This document shows positions 7,000 to 15,265 of a DNA stretch of 17,763 bases, piece after piece. The notes under the pieces were generated by a model, which searched no databases, was not told the origin of the DNA, and saw only the letters and a program-made list of their open reading frames with translations. Both the position numbers and the translations under genes were made by a program. This DNA is from CAZHMN01 sp964533705. GTDB lineage: Bacteria; Electryoneota; B3-LCP. Location: the NCBI GenBank assembly GCA_964533705.1, contig CAZHMN010000062.1:1-17763 (forward strand), in the 5' to 3' direction. The first letter of the stretch is position 1; each line of letters starts with the position of its first letter.

Positions 7000-7980
7000 C
7001 TATTTGAAAGGGAGTTTTCTACCGCACTCGGCGCAGGCGTTTTCCCTTAAACGCAAAACTCTGGTCTGGTATCCGGATCGTTCCACAATTATCGCACCGC
7101 ACTGCGGACAATAAGTATTCGATCCATCCCCTACCGCAATATTACCGAGATAAACGAATTTCAGTTCCTGGCGAGCAATGTGTAAAGCTTTGCGCAAGAA
7201 TGATTCCGAGGTTGGAGGTTCGTGATATCGGTAGTGGGGGAAGTAGCGCGAAAGGTGAAGCGGGATCTCATCATCCACGGAAGCCACCCAGGATACGAGT
7301 TCGGAGATGGATGCTTCGTTGTCGCTCCAGCCGGTCACGACCAGATGGGTCAGCTCGACGTGAACGCCCGCCTCATGAGCCAGTCGGATGGTTTGTTGCA
7401 CCGGTTCCAGGCGGGCTTTGCAGAGGCGCTTGTAGAAATCACCATTCAGAGATTTGAGATCAATATTCATGGCGTCAATATACGGAAGCAAACGGAGCAG
7501 GGGCTCTTCCTCGATAAAACCGTTGGTTACCAGCACATTCACGTATCCGCTTTTGCGCAGTTCGGGCGCGGCATCCAGAACGTATTCATACCACATCAAG
7601 GGTTCTGAATAAGTAAAGGCAACTCCGATGGAGCCGCGCGATCCCGCCAGTTTGACCAAATCGGGAATGGGAACAGTTCTGGTGGGAACTTCGCCTTGGG
7701 AAATCTCGCTGTTCTGGCAGAAGGGGCACTTTAAGTTGCAGCCGTTCGCTCCGATGGAGAGGATCATCGTTCCCGGGCGGAAATGGTAGAGGGGTTTTTT
7801 CTCGATGGGATCAACCGCCAGAGAGGCAGCTTCCGCGTAGTTCGTGGCGAACAGCTTCTCGCCCACCCTTTTGCGATAGCGACAGACACCGACCTGATCA
7901 TCCCTCAGCTTACAGCGATGGGGGCAGAGATCGCATATCAACCTGCCATTTTCGGAGTGGTAGTATTCGACTTCTCGCAT
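7000..7980 (-). CDS. amrS: AmmeMemoRadiSam-system radical SAM enzyme (AmrS-like)
   Basis: 326 residues. The N-terminal cysteine motif CDLCPHRC (C16, C19, C23) plus C33 precedes the radical SAM cluster C81-NLK-C85-PF-C88, where a [4Fe-4S] cluster would bind S-adenosylmethionine. SYSEPLMWYEY-type and NIDLKS segments follow, then HLSRYFPHYRY. The C-terminus has a zinc-ribbon-like pair CPQC (291, 294) and CAEC (316, 319). This order and length fit AmrS better than pyruvate-formate-lyase activase, which lacks the terminal ribbon. AmrS belongs to a three-part system with a Memo-like and an AMMECR1-like protein; its substrate is not established, and neither partner is within this window. Start ATG at 7978-7980 with AAAGG 9 nt upstream. 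It appears to lead the envelope operon below it. Confidence 0.88.
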   Translation of the reverse strand: MREVEYYHSENGRLICDLCPHRCKLRDDQVGVCRYRKRVGEKLFATNYAEAASLAVDPIEKKPLYHFRPGTMILSIGANGCNLKCPFCQNSEISQGEVPTRTVPIPDLVKLAGSRGSIGVAFTYSEPLMWYEYVLDAAPELRKSGYVNVLVTNGFIEEEPLLRLLPYIDAMNIDLKSLNGDFYKRLCKARLEPVQQTIRLAHEAGVHVELTHLVVTGWSDNEASISELVSWVASVDDEIPLHLSRYFPHYRYHEPPTSESFLRKALHIARQELKFVYLGNIAVGDGSNTYCPQCGAIIVERSGYQTRVLRLRENACAECGRKLPFK

Positions 7981-7997
7981 AGTTCAAAACCTTTAAA

Positions 7998-8025
7998 ATT
8001 CTATGAAAAAACGATCATTTATCAA
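7998..8025 (-). promoter_or_regulatory. Possible promoter for the AmrS/envelope operon
   Basis: On the minus strand TTGATA (8020-8025), 16-bp spacer, TAGAAT (7998-8003). The implied start near 7991 leaves almost no leader and coincides with the AAAGG ribosome site, so the true promoter may lie further upstream. Confidence 0.3.
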
Positions 8026-8287
8026 CGACGCCCCCTAAAATAAACTTCAAAAAAAGTGGCGTAATTTGACATCGAATTCGCCTTAAATCTATAAATTTAA
8101 TTACTTCAGAACTTTAACACCCCCATTTATCATTTCATATTCCGTCTGAACAGCCGACAGGAGCGGCAAAAAAGGAGAAGGCGTTTTTTCTTCTCTATTC
8201 AGCTATAAGACAACTTTCCCATTAAGAAAATTCATCCCATTAGAAAAACTACCGAAGGTGAGGCCTTTATTTTTCAGAAAATAATTG

Positions 8288-8314
8288 TTGACAATATTTT
8301 TAATAGAGGATAAT
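8288..8314 (+). promoter_or_regulatory. Plus-strand promoter-like sequence with no protein gene downstream
   Basis: Perfect -35 box TTGACA (8288-8293), with GATAAT at 8309-8314 (15-bp spacer) or TAATTT at 8311-8316 (17-bp spacer). The only open frames downstream on this strand are shadows of the ABC permease gene. Confidence 0.45.
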
Positions 8315-8320
8315 TTATTA

Positions 8321-8395
8321 ACGTGGTTGATTCGCGTCTCATCTCGGTGCATCCCCTCGTCCAGGTGGTTGGGCGGGGGGAATTATTTATATTCG
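8321..8395 (+). ncRNA. Candidate small RNA with GC-rich hairpin
   Basis: After the promoter-like pair, the stretch contains a 10-bp stem cccctcgtcc (8353-8362) / gggcgggggg (8371-8380) with an 8-nt loop, then the A/U-rich run aattatttatatt. Two of the ten pairs are G-U only if plus-strand RNA is made; on the minus strand these become A-C mismatches. No known RNA family is recognised. The ends are approximate. Confidence 0.3.
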
Positions 8396-8406
8396 AATTG
8401 AATTTG

Positions 8407-9663
8407 TTATTGCGCACGGATCGCTTCAGAGGGTGACAACCGGCAGGTGCGGCGGGCGGGCAGGTACGCCGCCAGCGCTGAAAGAACGGTCGCTATAACG
8501 ATACTGGCGATCAAATGTATTACGCTGAAGTGCGAATAAAGGTAGTCCTTAATGGGATACCCCAGTTCCATATCACCGTATAGTGCGGTTAAATTCAGCC
8601 CATGCGCCTGAAGATAGAGATTAACTGCGCTGCCCAGCACACCGCCGATCAACGAACCGAACAACCCCAGAGCCGCTCCCTCGCACAAAAACTGCCCCAT
8701 GATCTCACCTGGATTCATCCCCAAAGCGCGCAGCATCCCCACCTCGCGAGTTCTCTCGAAGGCCGCGATCAGAATGGAGTTCGCCACACCTACTACGGCC
8801 AATAACACGAAAAAAAAGTTCACGATGCTCATCCCCATTGACTTGAAGCGATGGATGGCCAAGAAATCCGCAGCCTGATCCAACCAGGTTAGCACCTGGA
8901 CTTTTAGACCAGCGTTATCGAGGGCCTTTTGCAGCTTTCCCCGGACATTCTGGAGTTCTGCGGAGTTGGAAAGGCGCACGCTGATTTCCGATACCTGATC
9001 CGGGGAATTTAATAGTCTCTGGGCCGAAGAAATCGGCATCAGTACGCCGTTGCCGTCTATTGGTGGATAACCGGTTCTGATGATCCCCAATACGGGGAAA
9101 TCCAGAGCTCCGATAGCGCCAAGAGTACTGCGTCCCAGAACGGTGAGTTCCGGCGGGCTGTCGGCATTCACTGCGATATTAAAGATATCGGCCAACTTTT
9201 TGCCTACGACGATTCCCCGCTCGGCTTCACGCCAGAAGCGGCCTTGCAGAGCAGCATCCTGGAGATCGAAGACATGCCGGTCTTCTTCCAAATTCAGACC
9301 GTACCCCAGGCAGGAAAACTGATCCAGACCATCGGACAAAATAGCCGGAAACTTCAGCCGGGGAGCGATGCCTTCAATACCCTCAACTTCGAACAGTTCA
9401 TCGGGGAAATCAGCCAGGACCATCAATGTATCGTAGGTGGGTAAATCGGGATCATAGCTGCTCGGCAGGACTTTTAGGTGACCGTAATCCAATCCAATCA
9501 GGTTGTTGGCTGATTGTTCTTCCAGACCTGACATAAGCCCTAAACCAATCAGCACATAGGCTACGCTCAGAGTCAGGGCGGCGGCAGTGATGGCACTGCG
9601 GCGGCGGTTGCGCCCCAAGCTGCGGAAGGCCATCTTTAATGTGAAACTAATCTGACCTACCAC
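8407..9663 (-). CDS. FtsX/MacB/LolC-type ABC transporter permease
   Basis: 418 residues from the GTG at 9661-9663, which follows the ATPase stop by one base and has GGGGAG 9 nt upstream. The in-frame ATG at 9723 would overlap the ATPase gene by 59 bp and is unlikely. Topology is that of the type VII ABC permease family: one N-terminal membrane helix (about 24-44, preceded by SLGRNRRRS), a large periplasmic MacB-like domain (about 50-280), then three C-terminal helices around NFFFVLLAVVGVANSILIA, GLFGSLIGGVLGSAV and IASIVIATVLSALAAYLPAR. FERTREVGMLRALGM is the conserved coupling segment. Such permeases move lipoproteins or expel substrates from the periplasm using ATPase-driven mechanotransmission. 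Only one permease is present, implying a homodimer as in MacB rather than LolC/LolE; the substrate is unknown. Confidence 0.92.
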   Translation of the reverse strand: MVGQISFTLKMAFRSLGRNRRRSAITAAALTLSVAYVLIGLGLMSGLEEQSANNLIGLDYGHLKVLPSSYDPDLPTYDTLMVLADFPDELFEVEGIEGIAPRLKFPAILSDGLDQFSCLGYGLNLEEDRHVFDLQDAALQGRFWREAERGIVVGKKLADIFNIAVNADSPPELTVLGRSTLGAIGALDFPVLGIIRTGYPPIDGNGVLMPISSAQRLLNSPDQVSEISVRLSNSAELQNVRGKLQKALDNAGLKVQVLTWLDQAADFLAIHRFKSMGMSIVNFFFVLLAVVGVANSILIAAFERTREVGMLRALGMNPGEIMGQFLCEGAALGLFGSLIGGVLGSAVNLYLQAHGLNLTALYGDMELGYPIKDYLYSHFSVIHLIASIVIATVLSALAAYLPARRTCRLSPSEAIRAQ

Positions 9664-9664
9664 C

Positions 9665-10375
9665 CTACAATTCTCCCCTGGGATTTTTGGATTGTTGGGG
9701 GGTATCGGATACAACTTTCCCATCCCGCAATAAGATCAGGCGGCGGGCGCAATCCATGACCTTTCGGTCGTGAGTGGAAAACAGAAATGTCGTCTGACTG
9801 ATTCGATTCAATTCGGCCATCAGTTCCAAAATTTCCGCTCCGGTGTCGCTGTCCAGATTGGCGGTCGGCTCGTCGGCCAGCACGATTTCAGGGTCTTTCA
9901 CCAATGCTCTGGCAACGGCTACGCGCTGCTGCTGACCTCCGGAAAGCTGCGCCGGTCTGCGATTGGCCATATCCGCCAGCCCCACTTGATCCAATAATTG
10001 CAATGCCTTACGGCGCATTTTTGCGGGATTCCAGCCTAACAGAGCCAGTGATATTTCCACATTCTCACGAGCGGATAGGACGGGTATCAGACTGAAAGTC
10101 TGGAAGATAAACCCAACCCGACTGCGCCGAAAGCGGGTGCGCTGCGCTTCGGATAGCTTGTAAAGATCCTGACCATTAAAAGATATTTTCCCCAGAGTAG
10201 GGACTTCCAGGCCACCGATCATATTCAGGAGGGTCGTTTTTCCGGATCCGGATGGGCCAGCCAACGCAGTGAATTCACCCCTTTCAAACTTAAGACTGAC
10301 TTCCCGGACTGCACTGACCGGGGTAAAACCATCCTGAAAGGTTTTACTAATTTTTTCCAGTTCGATTAAAGGCAT
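9665..10375 (-). CDS. LolD/MacB-type ABC transporter ATP-binding protein
   Basis: 236 residues, normal for the LolD/FtsE/MacB ATPase group. Walker A GPSGSGKTT (40-48), Q-loop Q92, signature LSGGQQQR (144-151), Walker B IVLADEP (164-170) and the switch histidine in FSTHD (H202) are all intact. The protein acts on the cytoplasmic face and powers the permease encoded immediately downstream. Start ATG at 10373-10375, with no strong ribosome binding site. It has its own promoter (10405-10433), divergent from the peptidase promoter. The lack of a fused membrane domain argues against MacB itself. LolD proper cannot be separated from other members by sequence alone. Confidence 0.93.
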   Translation of the reverse strand: MPLIELEKISKTFQDGFTPVSAVREVSLKFERGEFTALAGPSGSGKTTLLNMIGGLEVPTLGKISFNGQDLYKLSEAQRTRFRRSRVGFIFQTFSLIPVLSARENVEISLALLGWNPAKMRRKALQLLDQVGLADMANRRPAQLSGGQQQRVAVARALVKDPEIVLADEPTANLDSDTGAEILELMAELNRISQTTFLFSTHDRKVMDCARRLILLRDGKVVSDTPQQSKNPRGEL

Positions 10376-10404
10376 CTGCTTGGGAATGCATTAGATTTAA
10401 TTAC

Positions 10405-10433
10405 AATATAAGATACAATGAAGAAATAGGCAA
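10405..10433 (-). promoter_or_regulatory. Promoter of the ABC transporter operon
   Basis: On the minus strand TTGCCT (10428-10433), 17-bp spacer, TATATT (10405-10410). Predicted start near 10398, about 23 nt before the ATPase ATG. Confidence 0.6.
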
Positions 10434-10537
10434 GGGATTTCGGCGGGGATCAATTTTAAGCTTTCTGGCAAGGAGTGAAAGCGTATCTTTGCCGCAGAGG
10501 AAATTTTTCTAAAAAGAATCAGGCTGAAAAATACTGC

Positions 10538-10566
10538 TTGACTTTATCAAAAATCTATTGTATTTT
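10538..10566 (+). promoter_or_regulatory. Promoter of the secreted M28 peptidase gene
   Basis: TTGACT (10538-10543), exactly 17-bp spacer, TATTTT (10561-10566). Predicted start near 10573, giving a leader of about 36 nt with GGAGGG just before the ATG. Confidence 0.55.
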
Positions 10567-10608
10567 ATATGTTCAAGGGGACATCATCTAACGGTAATGG
10601 AGGGTGCT

Positions 10609-13600
10609 ATGAAACGCTTGCTCTGTGTGATTGCATTGGTACTTCCCTTTAATATCCTGATTGCATCGGATTGGAATTTGGTGTACGTACCAGCCCCTGA
10701 TAACGCCAAAAGCCTGGCGGAGGCCAATTTCAAACTCTTCCACCGTGCCGGTGACTTCTGGATCGGCAGTCTTCCGGAAGGAGCGGAATTACCCGCCGGT
10801 GGGCGCATTTTGACGGGATACCGACCCGATGGCGGGGAAGTCTTTCGATTGCTTTTGGCTTCACCTTCTGAAGGAGATAAACTGGAAGGCAGGGTTAACC
10901 TGCTTTTTAGGAGCGAAGCTGAGGCGATTTTTCAGGCGACGATACCGCAACTGGAATCTCTGCCCGAAATTCGCGGGGAATGGATACGCATTACGCTCTG
11001 GCCCAAACCGCTGGGCTATTCCGGTGTTGGAGTTCCCCAAACGGACGATTTTCATCCCTTCGTCCAGGAACTGGTGAACCAGGTATCGCAAGCTCAGTAC
11101 ACCGATTACATCCAGACGCTGGAAGATTTCGTCACCCGAAACACCTTTACCACCGGATGTGACGATGCCGCCGCCTGGATCCTTTCGCAATTCCAGTCCT
11201 TCGGGTTGGACGCTCATTACAACGATTTTACCATCAGCGGGGACATTAAACACAACGTGGTCGGCGAACTGACGGGGTTTCTCTATCCCGATTCGATCAT
11301 TTTCATAACCGGCCACTACGATGCGACGGCGGGATCACCCTGGAGCGCGGAACCGGTGGCTCCCGGTGCGGACGATAACGGATCAGGAGCCTCCTGTGTA
11401 ATCGAATGCGCCAGGATCCTCTCACAGTATAATTTCGAGAAGACCATCCGCTTCGTGGCTTTCGCCGGTGAAGAACAGGGCCTCTACGGCAGTGAGGATT
11501 ACGTCCAGGATCTGCTGAACGCCGGGACTCTGGTGGTCGGGAGCTTCAACTACGACATGATCGCCTGGTCTGGCAGCGATCCGCCGCCGCCGGACATGGT
11601 CATCTATGCGGATTACAATCCACTCTCTCAGGCCATGGCCAACAAGGTCGCCGAAGCGATCACGACATTCGTGCCGAACAGCGTGGAACCCGACATTGAC
11701 ATTTCGCCCACCATGACCGGATCGGATCACTCCCCGTTCTGGGATGTGGGCTGGCCGGCCATCTGCGGCATCGAGGAACAGGCCTGGGGACCGGACTTCA
11801 ATCCCTACTATCATTCAGTGGAAGACCTGGTGGTCAACTGCGACCTGGAATACGCCACCAACTGCACTCGAGCCGCCATTGCAGCACTGGCTGATTACGC
11901 CGTGCCCATCGTGGAGAGCGGCCCCTACCTGGCGATCAACGATAAAGAATTTGAGGAAGTGGTGGGCAACGGCAATGGAGCGCCGGATCCGGGCGAAACC
12001 ATCAGCATCCTGGTGACTTTAATCAATGTCGGCACCGAGCCCGGCACCGGAGTATCCGCTACGTTGACCACGACCGATCCCTACCTGACGATCACCCAGA
12101 ACTCGGCGACTTATCCGGATCTCAATCCCCAGAGCACTGGTACGGGATCACAGCCCTACGTTCTGGACATCAGTTTAAGCTGCCCTCAGGGCACCTGGGT
12201 GAGCACGGAATTGCAGATCACGGCGGCAGGAGGGTATGAAAACAATTGCCCGATCAACTTTATGGTCGGGAATCCCGCCTACGAACCCACCGGTCCCGAT
12301 GCCTACGGCTACCTGATTTTTGACCCCAACGATGAGCCGGAATTCCCGGTTTACGAGTGGGTGGAAATCTGCGCCGACTCCGGCGGCCCGGGGACGCTGG
12401 TGAACTTCACACAGGATGATCAAACCTTCCAGTTCGATCTACCCTTCACCTTTCAATATTACGGTCAGGATTACGACCGATACACCATCGCCGCCAACGG
12501 CTGGATCGGCATGGGCGACATTCTGGAAGACGATTATTCCAACTCGGGCATACCCAACAGCGACGGCCCTCCGGCCATGATCGCACCTTACTGGGAGGAC
12601 CTCTCGCCCCAGAGGACGAATTCCGGCAAGGTCTGGCGCTGGTATGATACGATTAACAACAGGTTGGTCGTTGAATACAATCACATCGAGCAATACGCAC
12701 CTGCTGGAGCCTTCGAGACCTTCCAGGTGATTCTGCTCGATCCCATCTATCATCCCACTCCGACGGGTGACGGAAGTATCTACTTCCAATATAAGCAATT
12801 ATCCACGGCGATGACATCGGAAGGGACGGTCGGCATCGAAGATCCCAGCGAAACGATAGGGCTACAATATTTCTACGACGGCGTTTACGACCAGCACGCA
12901 ACTCCGCTTGAAAACCTGATGGCTCTACTCATCACAACAGTGGAAGGATACCCGGACGTCGTCGTGGAACTGACGCCCTATGGTACGCCCATCCAGATTC
13001 CGGCCACGGGCGGAACGTTCGATTATAACATCGCTATCACCAACAACGATCCCGGTTCACAGACGTTTGACGGCTGGTGCGACGTGACCCTGCCCAACGG
13101 ATCGCAATTTGGACCCGTGCTGGGGCCTGTCAATTTAACATTGGGCGCAGGCATCAGCATCAATCGGGATCGAACTCAGGCGGTGCCGCAGGGCGCTCCT
13201 TTCGGGATTTATACCTATCATGGCTATGCAGGAATCTATCCCGACGTGGTTTGGGCGACGGATAGTTTCACCTTTGAAAAATTGGAGGATTTCACGGGTG
13301 TGGTTCAAACTGACTGGAACAACTGGGGCGAGGGATTCGGAGATGAAGAGAAGGGGGCAGCTCAACCGCTGCCCCAGGAGTTCTTGCTGTATAGCGCCCA
13401 TCCCAATCCCTTCAATCCGATAACGACCATCGGCTACCAGTTGCCGGTTGCCAGTCGGGTGTCGCTTGAAATATTCGACGTCTCCGGGCGACTCATCGGG
13501 ACACCGCTACGCGAAAGCTGGAGAGATGCGGGTTATCACGAATTAACCTTTGATGCCTCTAACCTGGCATCCGGGATCTACATCTACCGGTTGACTGCGG

Positions 13601-13641
13601 GTGATTTTACCGCATCGGGGAAGATGGTGCTGATGAAATAA
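10609..13641 (+). CDS. Secreted M28-family metallopeptidase with C-terminal sorting domain
   Basis: 1010 residues. Start ATG at 10609, with GGAGGG 4 nt upstream; earlier in-frame ATGs would precede the signal peptide MKRLLCVIALVLPFNILIAS. After an N-terminal propeptide-like region the M28 di-zinc aminopeptidase domain spans about 165-435. Ligands are visible as GHYDA (H236, D238), ADDNGSG (D255), GEEQG (E288, E289), NYDMI (D316) and YYHS (H402), with TGSDH at 370-374. Then come a CARDB-like domain starting GNGNGAPDPGETI (about 437-557), a large beta-rich domain (about 560-775), another beta domain (about 780-890), and a FlgD/T9SS type-A-like sorting tail (925-1010) with HPNPFNP, FDVSGR and ASGIYIYRL. 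Probably exported by Sec, then moved across or attached to the outer membrane, and used to trim peptides outside the cell. Confidence 0.93.
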   Translation: MKRLLCVIALVLPFNILIASDWNLVYVPAPDNAKSLAEANFKLFHRAGDFWIGSLPEGAELPAGGRILTGYRPDGGEVFRLLLASPSEGDKLEGRVNLLFRSEAEAIFQATIPQLESLPEIRGEWIRITLWPKPLGYSGVGVPQTDDFHPFVQELVNQVSQAQYTDYIQTLEDFVTRNTFTTGCDDAAAWILSQFQSFGLDAHYNDFTISGDIKHNVVGELTGFLYPDSIIFITGHYDATAGSPWSAEPVAPGADDNGSGASCVIECARILSQYNFEKTIRFVAFAGEEQGLYGSEDYVQDLLNAGTLVVGSFNYDMIAWSGSDPPPPDMVIYADYNPLSQAMANKVAEAITTFVPNSVEPDIDISPTMTGSDHSPFWDVGWPAICGIEEQAWGPDFNPYYHSVEDLVVNCDLEYATNCTRAAIAALADYAVPIVESGPYLAINDKEFEEVVGNGNGAPDPGETISILVTLINVGTEPGTGVSATLTTTDPYLTITQNSATYPDLNPQSTGTGSQPYVLDISLSCPQGTWVSTELQITAAGGYENNCPINFMVGNPAYEPTGPDAYGYLIFDPNDEPEFPVYEWVEICADSGGPGTLVNFTQDDQTFQFDLPFTFQYYGQDYDRYTIAANGWIGMGDILEDDYSNSGIPNSDGPPAMIAPYWEDLSPQRTNSGKVWRWYDTINNRLVVEYNHIEQYAPAGAFETFQVILLDPIYHPTPTGDGSIYFQYKQLSTAMTSEGTVGIEDPSETIGLQYFYDGVYDQHATPLENLMALLITTVEGYPDVVVELTPYGTPIQIPATGGTFDYNIAITNNDPGSQTFDGWCDVTLPNGSQFGPVLGPVNLTLGAGISINRDRTQAVPQGAPFGIYTYHGYAGIYPDVVWATDSFTFEKLEDFTGVVQTDWNNWGEGFGDEEKGAAQPLPQEFLLYSAHPNPFNPITTIGYQLPVASRVSLEIFDVSGRLIGTPLRESWRDAGYHELTFDASNLASGIYIYRLTAGDFTASGKMVLMK

Positions 13642-13703
13642 ACGAAAGGACAGATATAAATGGGGCGCAAGCTCCCTGTGCGGTCTATCCTCTATAGATC
13701 GAT

Positions 13704-13731
13704 AAAAAGCGGCTCGAAAGGGCCGCTTTTT
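13704..13731. terminator. Bidirectional intrinsic terminator
   Basis: AAAAAGCGGC (13704-13713), loop tcgaaagg, GCCGCTTTTT (13722-13731). Perfect 10-bp stem with A and T runs on both sides, so it can stop the peptidase transcript on the plus strand and the glycosyltransferase transcript on the minus strand. The two genes converge here. Confidence 0.92.
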
Positions 13732-13758
13732 GTTCGCGTATAGATTACCTCTGGATGA

Positions 13759-15246
13759 TTATGGGTCTTTTGGGGTTTTCTTGAGCCAATAAGCGGGGAA
13801 TGGAGTTGGATCGTAGTTTTCGACCAGCCATGAGCGGAATTGAGGGGATCTCGCAAATCCCCAGGCCTCGGCGACCGATTCGTGAATTACATCGGGACTG
13901 GCATTCTTGAGATCATCGAGTGTATAGGGGGCAAAATCCGGCTGAAGGTGTCTCATGGTGAGGGTTGCATAGCGGCCACCAGACCAGTGATAGAAAGCAT
14001 CGGACAGAAATAACGGTTGGAAATAAGCCACTCCGCCGGCAAAAGTTGCATTATCTTTACAGTGGGTCATCAACCACCGGGCGCGTTCAGTCCAGGCCGG
14101 GCGGCTTTCTAATCCACTGCCACTCCAGAGGCGGTAGGATTTACCGTAAAGAGTGATTAATCCGATCAACAAGATCAATCCCGCAAAATTCCAGGCTGGC
14201 AATTTGAGGCGCTGATGTGAGCACTTCGTAAAATAATCGTAACCGAATCCCGCCAGGAAGCCGAAGAAAGGAATGGTCATCAGAAAATGCTGCATATAGG
14301 GTCTTGTGCTGGCCCATAGCCCGAAAAAATTGGCAATAGCCATTGCAACCACCAGCCAGAGGGATCGTTGGGTGCGCAGTTCTGTATTCTTTAATAGGGA
14401 AAAAATCCCCACTGCTACCAGTATCCAGATGGGAAAAGCTGCCAATCCGAGTTTGACTAGATTTTTTAGGGGTGAGAATGAAGGATAAAGGGTGGCACTG
14501 AAGTAGTAAACCCAGTAAAAGTAAAGCTCAGGATGGTAAATCACAGCCTGGATCAATGTGGGAATTACCACTATCATTCCACCTATCACGAAATAAATCA
14601 AAAAATTGGAGAGTGGAATTTTCTTCAGGCTGAAGATGGCCAGCATGAGAAATAAGGTCGCCACAGGGATACCAGCTCTGGGGGAAAATCCCAACGCGAG
14701 GCCGAGGCAGACAAAAATCCAGAACAGGCGATGGATATCACGTTTTCCCCAGTTTTTGCCATCTGCCAGGGGGCAGGCAAGCCAGAGAGCGACGACCAGT
14801 AACAGGAGAATCAAGGGATCACTGCGCACGAACAGGTGGGCCAAAAGCAACCCGAGGCTGAAGGTCGGGAAACCCAGCGCAGCAATCCATGCGGCTCCCG
14901 GGCTGACCCAGCGGCGGGCGATCCGGTATATCAGCCAAATTGTCAGGGCAAAGACGATGACCATCAACGCCCGAGAAGCCAGGATTATACCGTAATTTTC
15001 ACCGACTAAAACGTAATAAGTTCGCAGAAGATTCCACAGAAGGGGCGAGTGGTGTTCGAAGAAATCCTTGAAGGGTTGCTGGCCCTGATGCATCAACCAG
15101 GCGACGTGCCAGTGTTCGACCTCATCGTGCTCCGGTTCGTACCACCAAAGCCAATAAAGAACCCAGAGGAAAAGGCCTGCTATAACTAGCCAGTACAGCC
15201 AGGAACTGCGATTAGGGCAAGATTCTGAAGTGCTCTCTTTAGACAT
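13759..15246 (-). CDS. GT-C (GT39/ArnT-like) membrane glycosyltransferase
   Basis: 495 residues. The first membrane helix (about 16-36) is followed by EHDEVEHWHVAWLMHQGQQPFKDFFEHHSPLLW. This is the first extracytoplasmic loop of GT-C enzymes, with the acidic pair D41/E42 expected to act in catalysis and the FxxHHSP stretch typical of GT39/PMT-2 relatives. Roughly ten further hydrophobic segments follow to about residue 370, then a soluble C-terminal region of about 120 residues. Such enzymes transfer sugars from polyprenyl-phosphate donors onto lipids, glycans or proteins on the outer face of the inner membrane; donor and acceptor are not predictable here. Start ATG at 15244-15246, with no clear ribosome site. 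It lies 19 bp after the FAD enzyme gene, so is probably cotranscribed with it. Confidence 0.87.
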   Translation of the reverse strand: MSKESTSESCPNRSSWLYWLVIAGLFLWVLYWLWWYEPEHDEVEHWHVAWLMHQGQQPFKDFFEHHSPLLWNLLRTYYVLVGENYGIILASRALMVIVFALTIWLIYRIARRWVSPGAAWIAALGFPTFSLGLLLAHLFVRSDPLILLLLVVALWLACPLADGKNWGKRDIHRLFWIFVCLGLALGFSPRAGIPVATLFLMLAIFSLKKIPLSNFLIYFVIGGMIVVIPTLIQAVIYHPELYFYWVYYFSATLYPSFSPLKNLVKLGLAAFPIWILVAVGIFSLLKNTELRTQRSLWLVVAMAIANFFGLWASTRPYMQHFLMTIPFFGFLAGFGYDYFTKCSHQRLKLPAWNFAGLILLIGLITLYGKSYRLWSGSGLESRPAWTERARWLMTHCKDNATFAGGVAYFQPLFLSDAFYHWSGGRYATLTMRHLQPDFAPYTLDDLKNASPDVIHESVAEAWGFARSPQFRSWLVENYDPTPFPAYWLKKTPKDP

Positions 15247-15265
15247 TCAGTTTGGGCGTTAGACG

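Larger units (their letters stand above)
7981..8406. other. 426-bp intergenic region, AT-rich
   Basis: No protein gene is supported on either strand. It holds a weak minus-strand promoter for the AmrS gene (7998-8025), a plus-strand promoter-like pair (8288-8314) and a strong hairpin (8353-8380), listed separately. A small inverted pair gagaag / cttctc near 8175-8195 is too weak to name. Confidence 0.7.

Noticed and set aside
9664..9723. ATG at 9723 as start of the ABC permease
   Set aside because: It would overlap the ATPase gene by 59 bp and add a Pro-rich leader; the GTG at 9663 has GGGGAG 9 nt upstream and matches the family N-terminus.
8407..10375. Complete LolCDE system
   Set aside because: Only one permease and one ATPase are present; the pair could equally be another MacB/FtsX-type exporter, so no lol symbols were given.
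10861..11316. Minus-strand open frame opposite the M28 peptidase
   Set aside because: Lies antisense to the peptidase, where metal-ligand motifs fix the true frame; no family signature.
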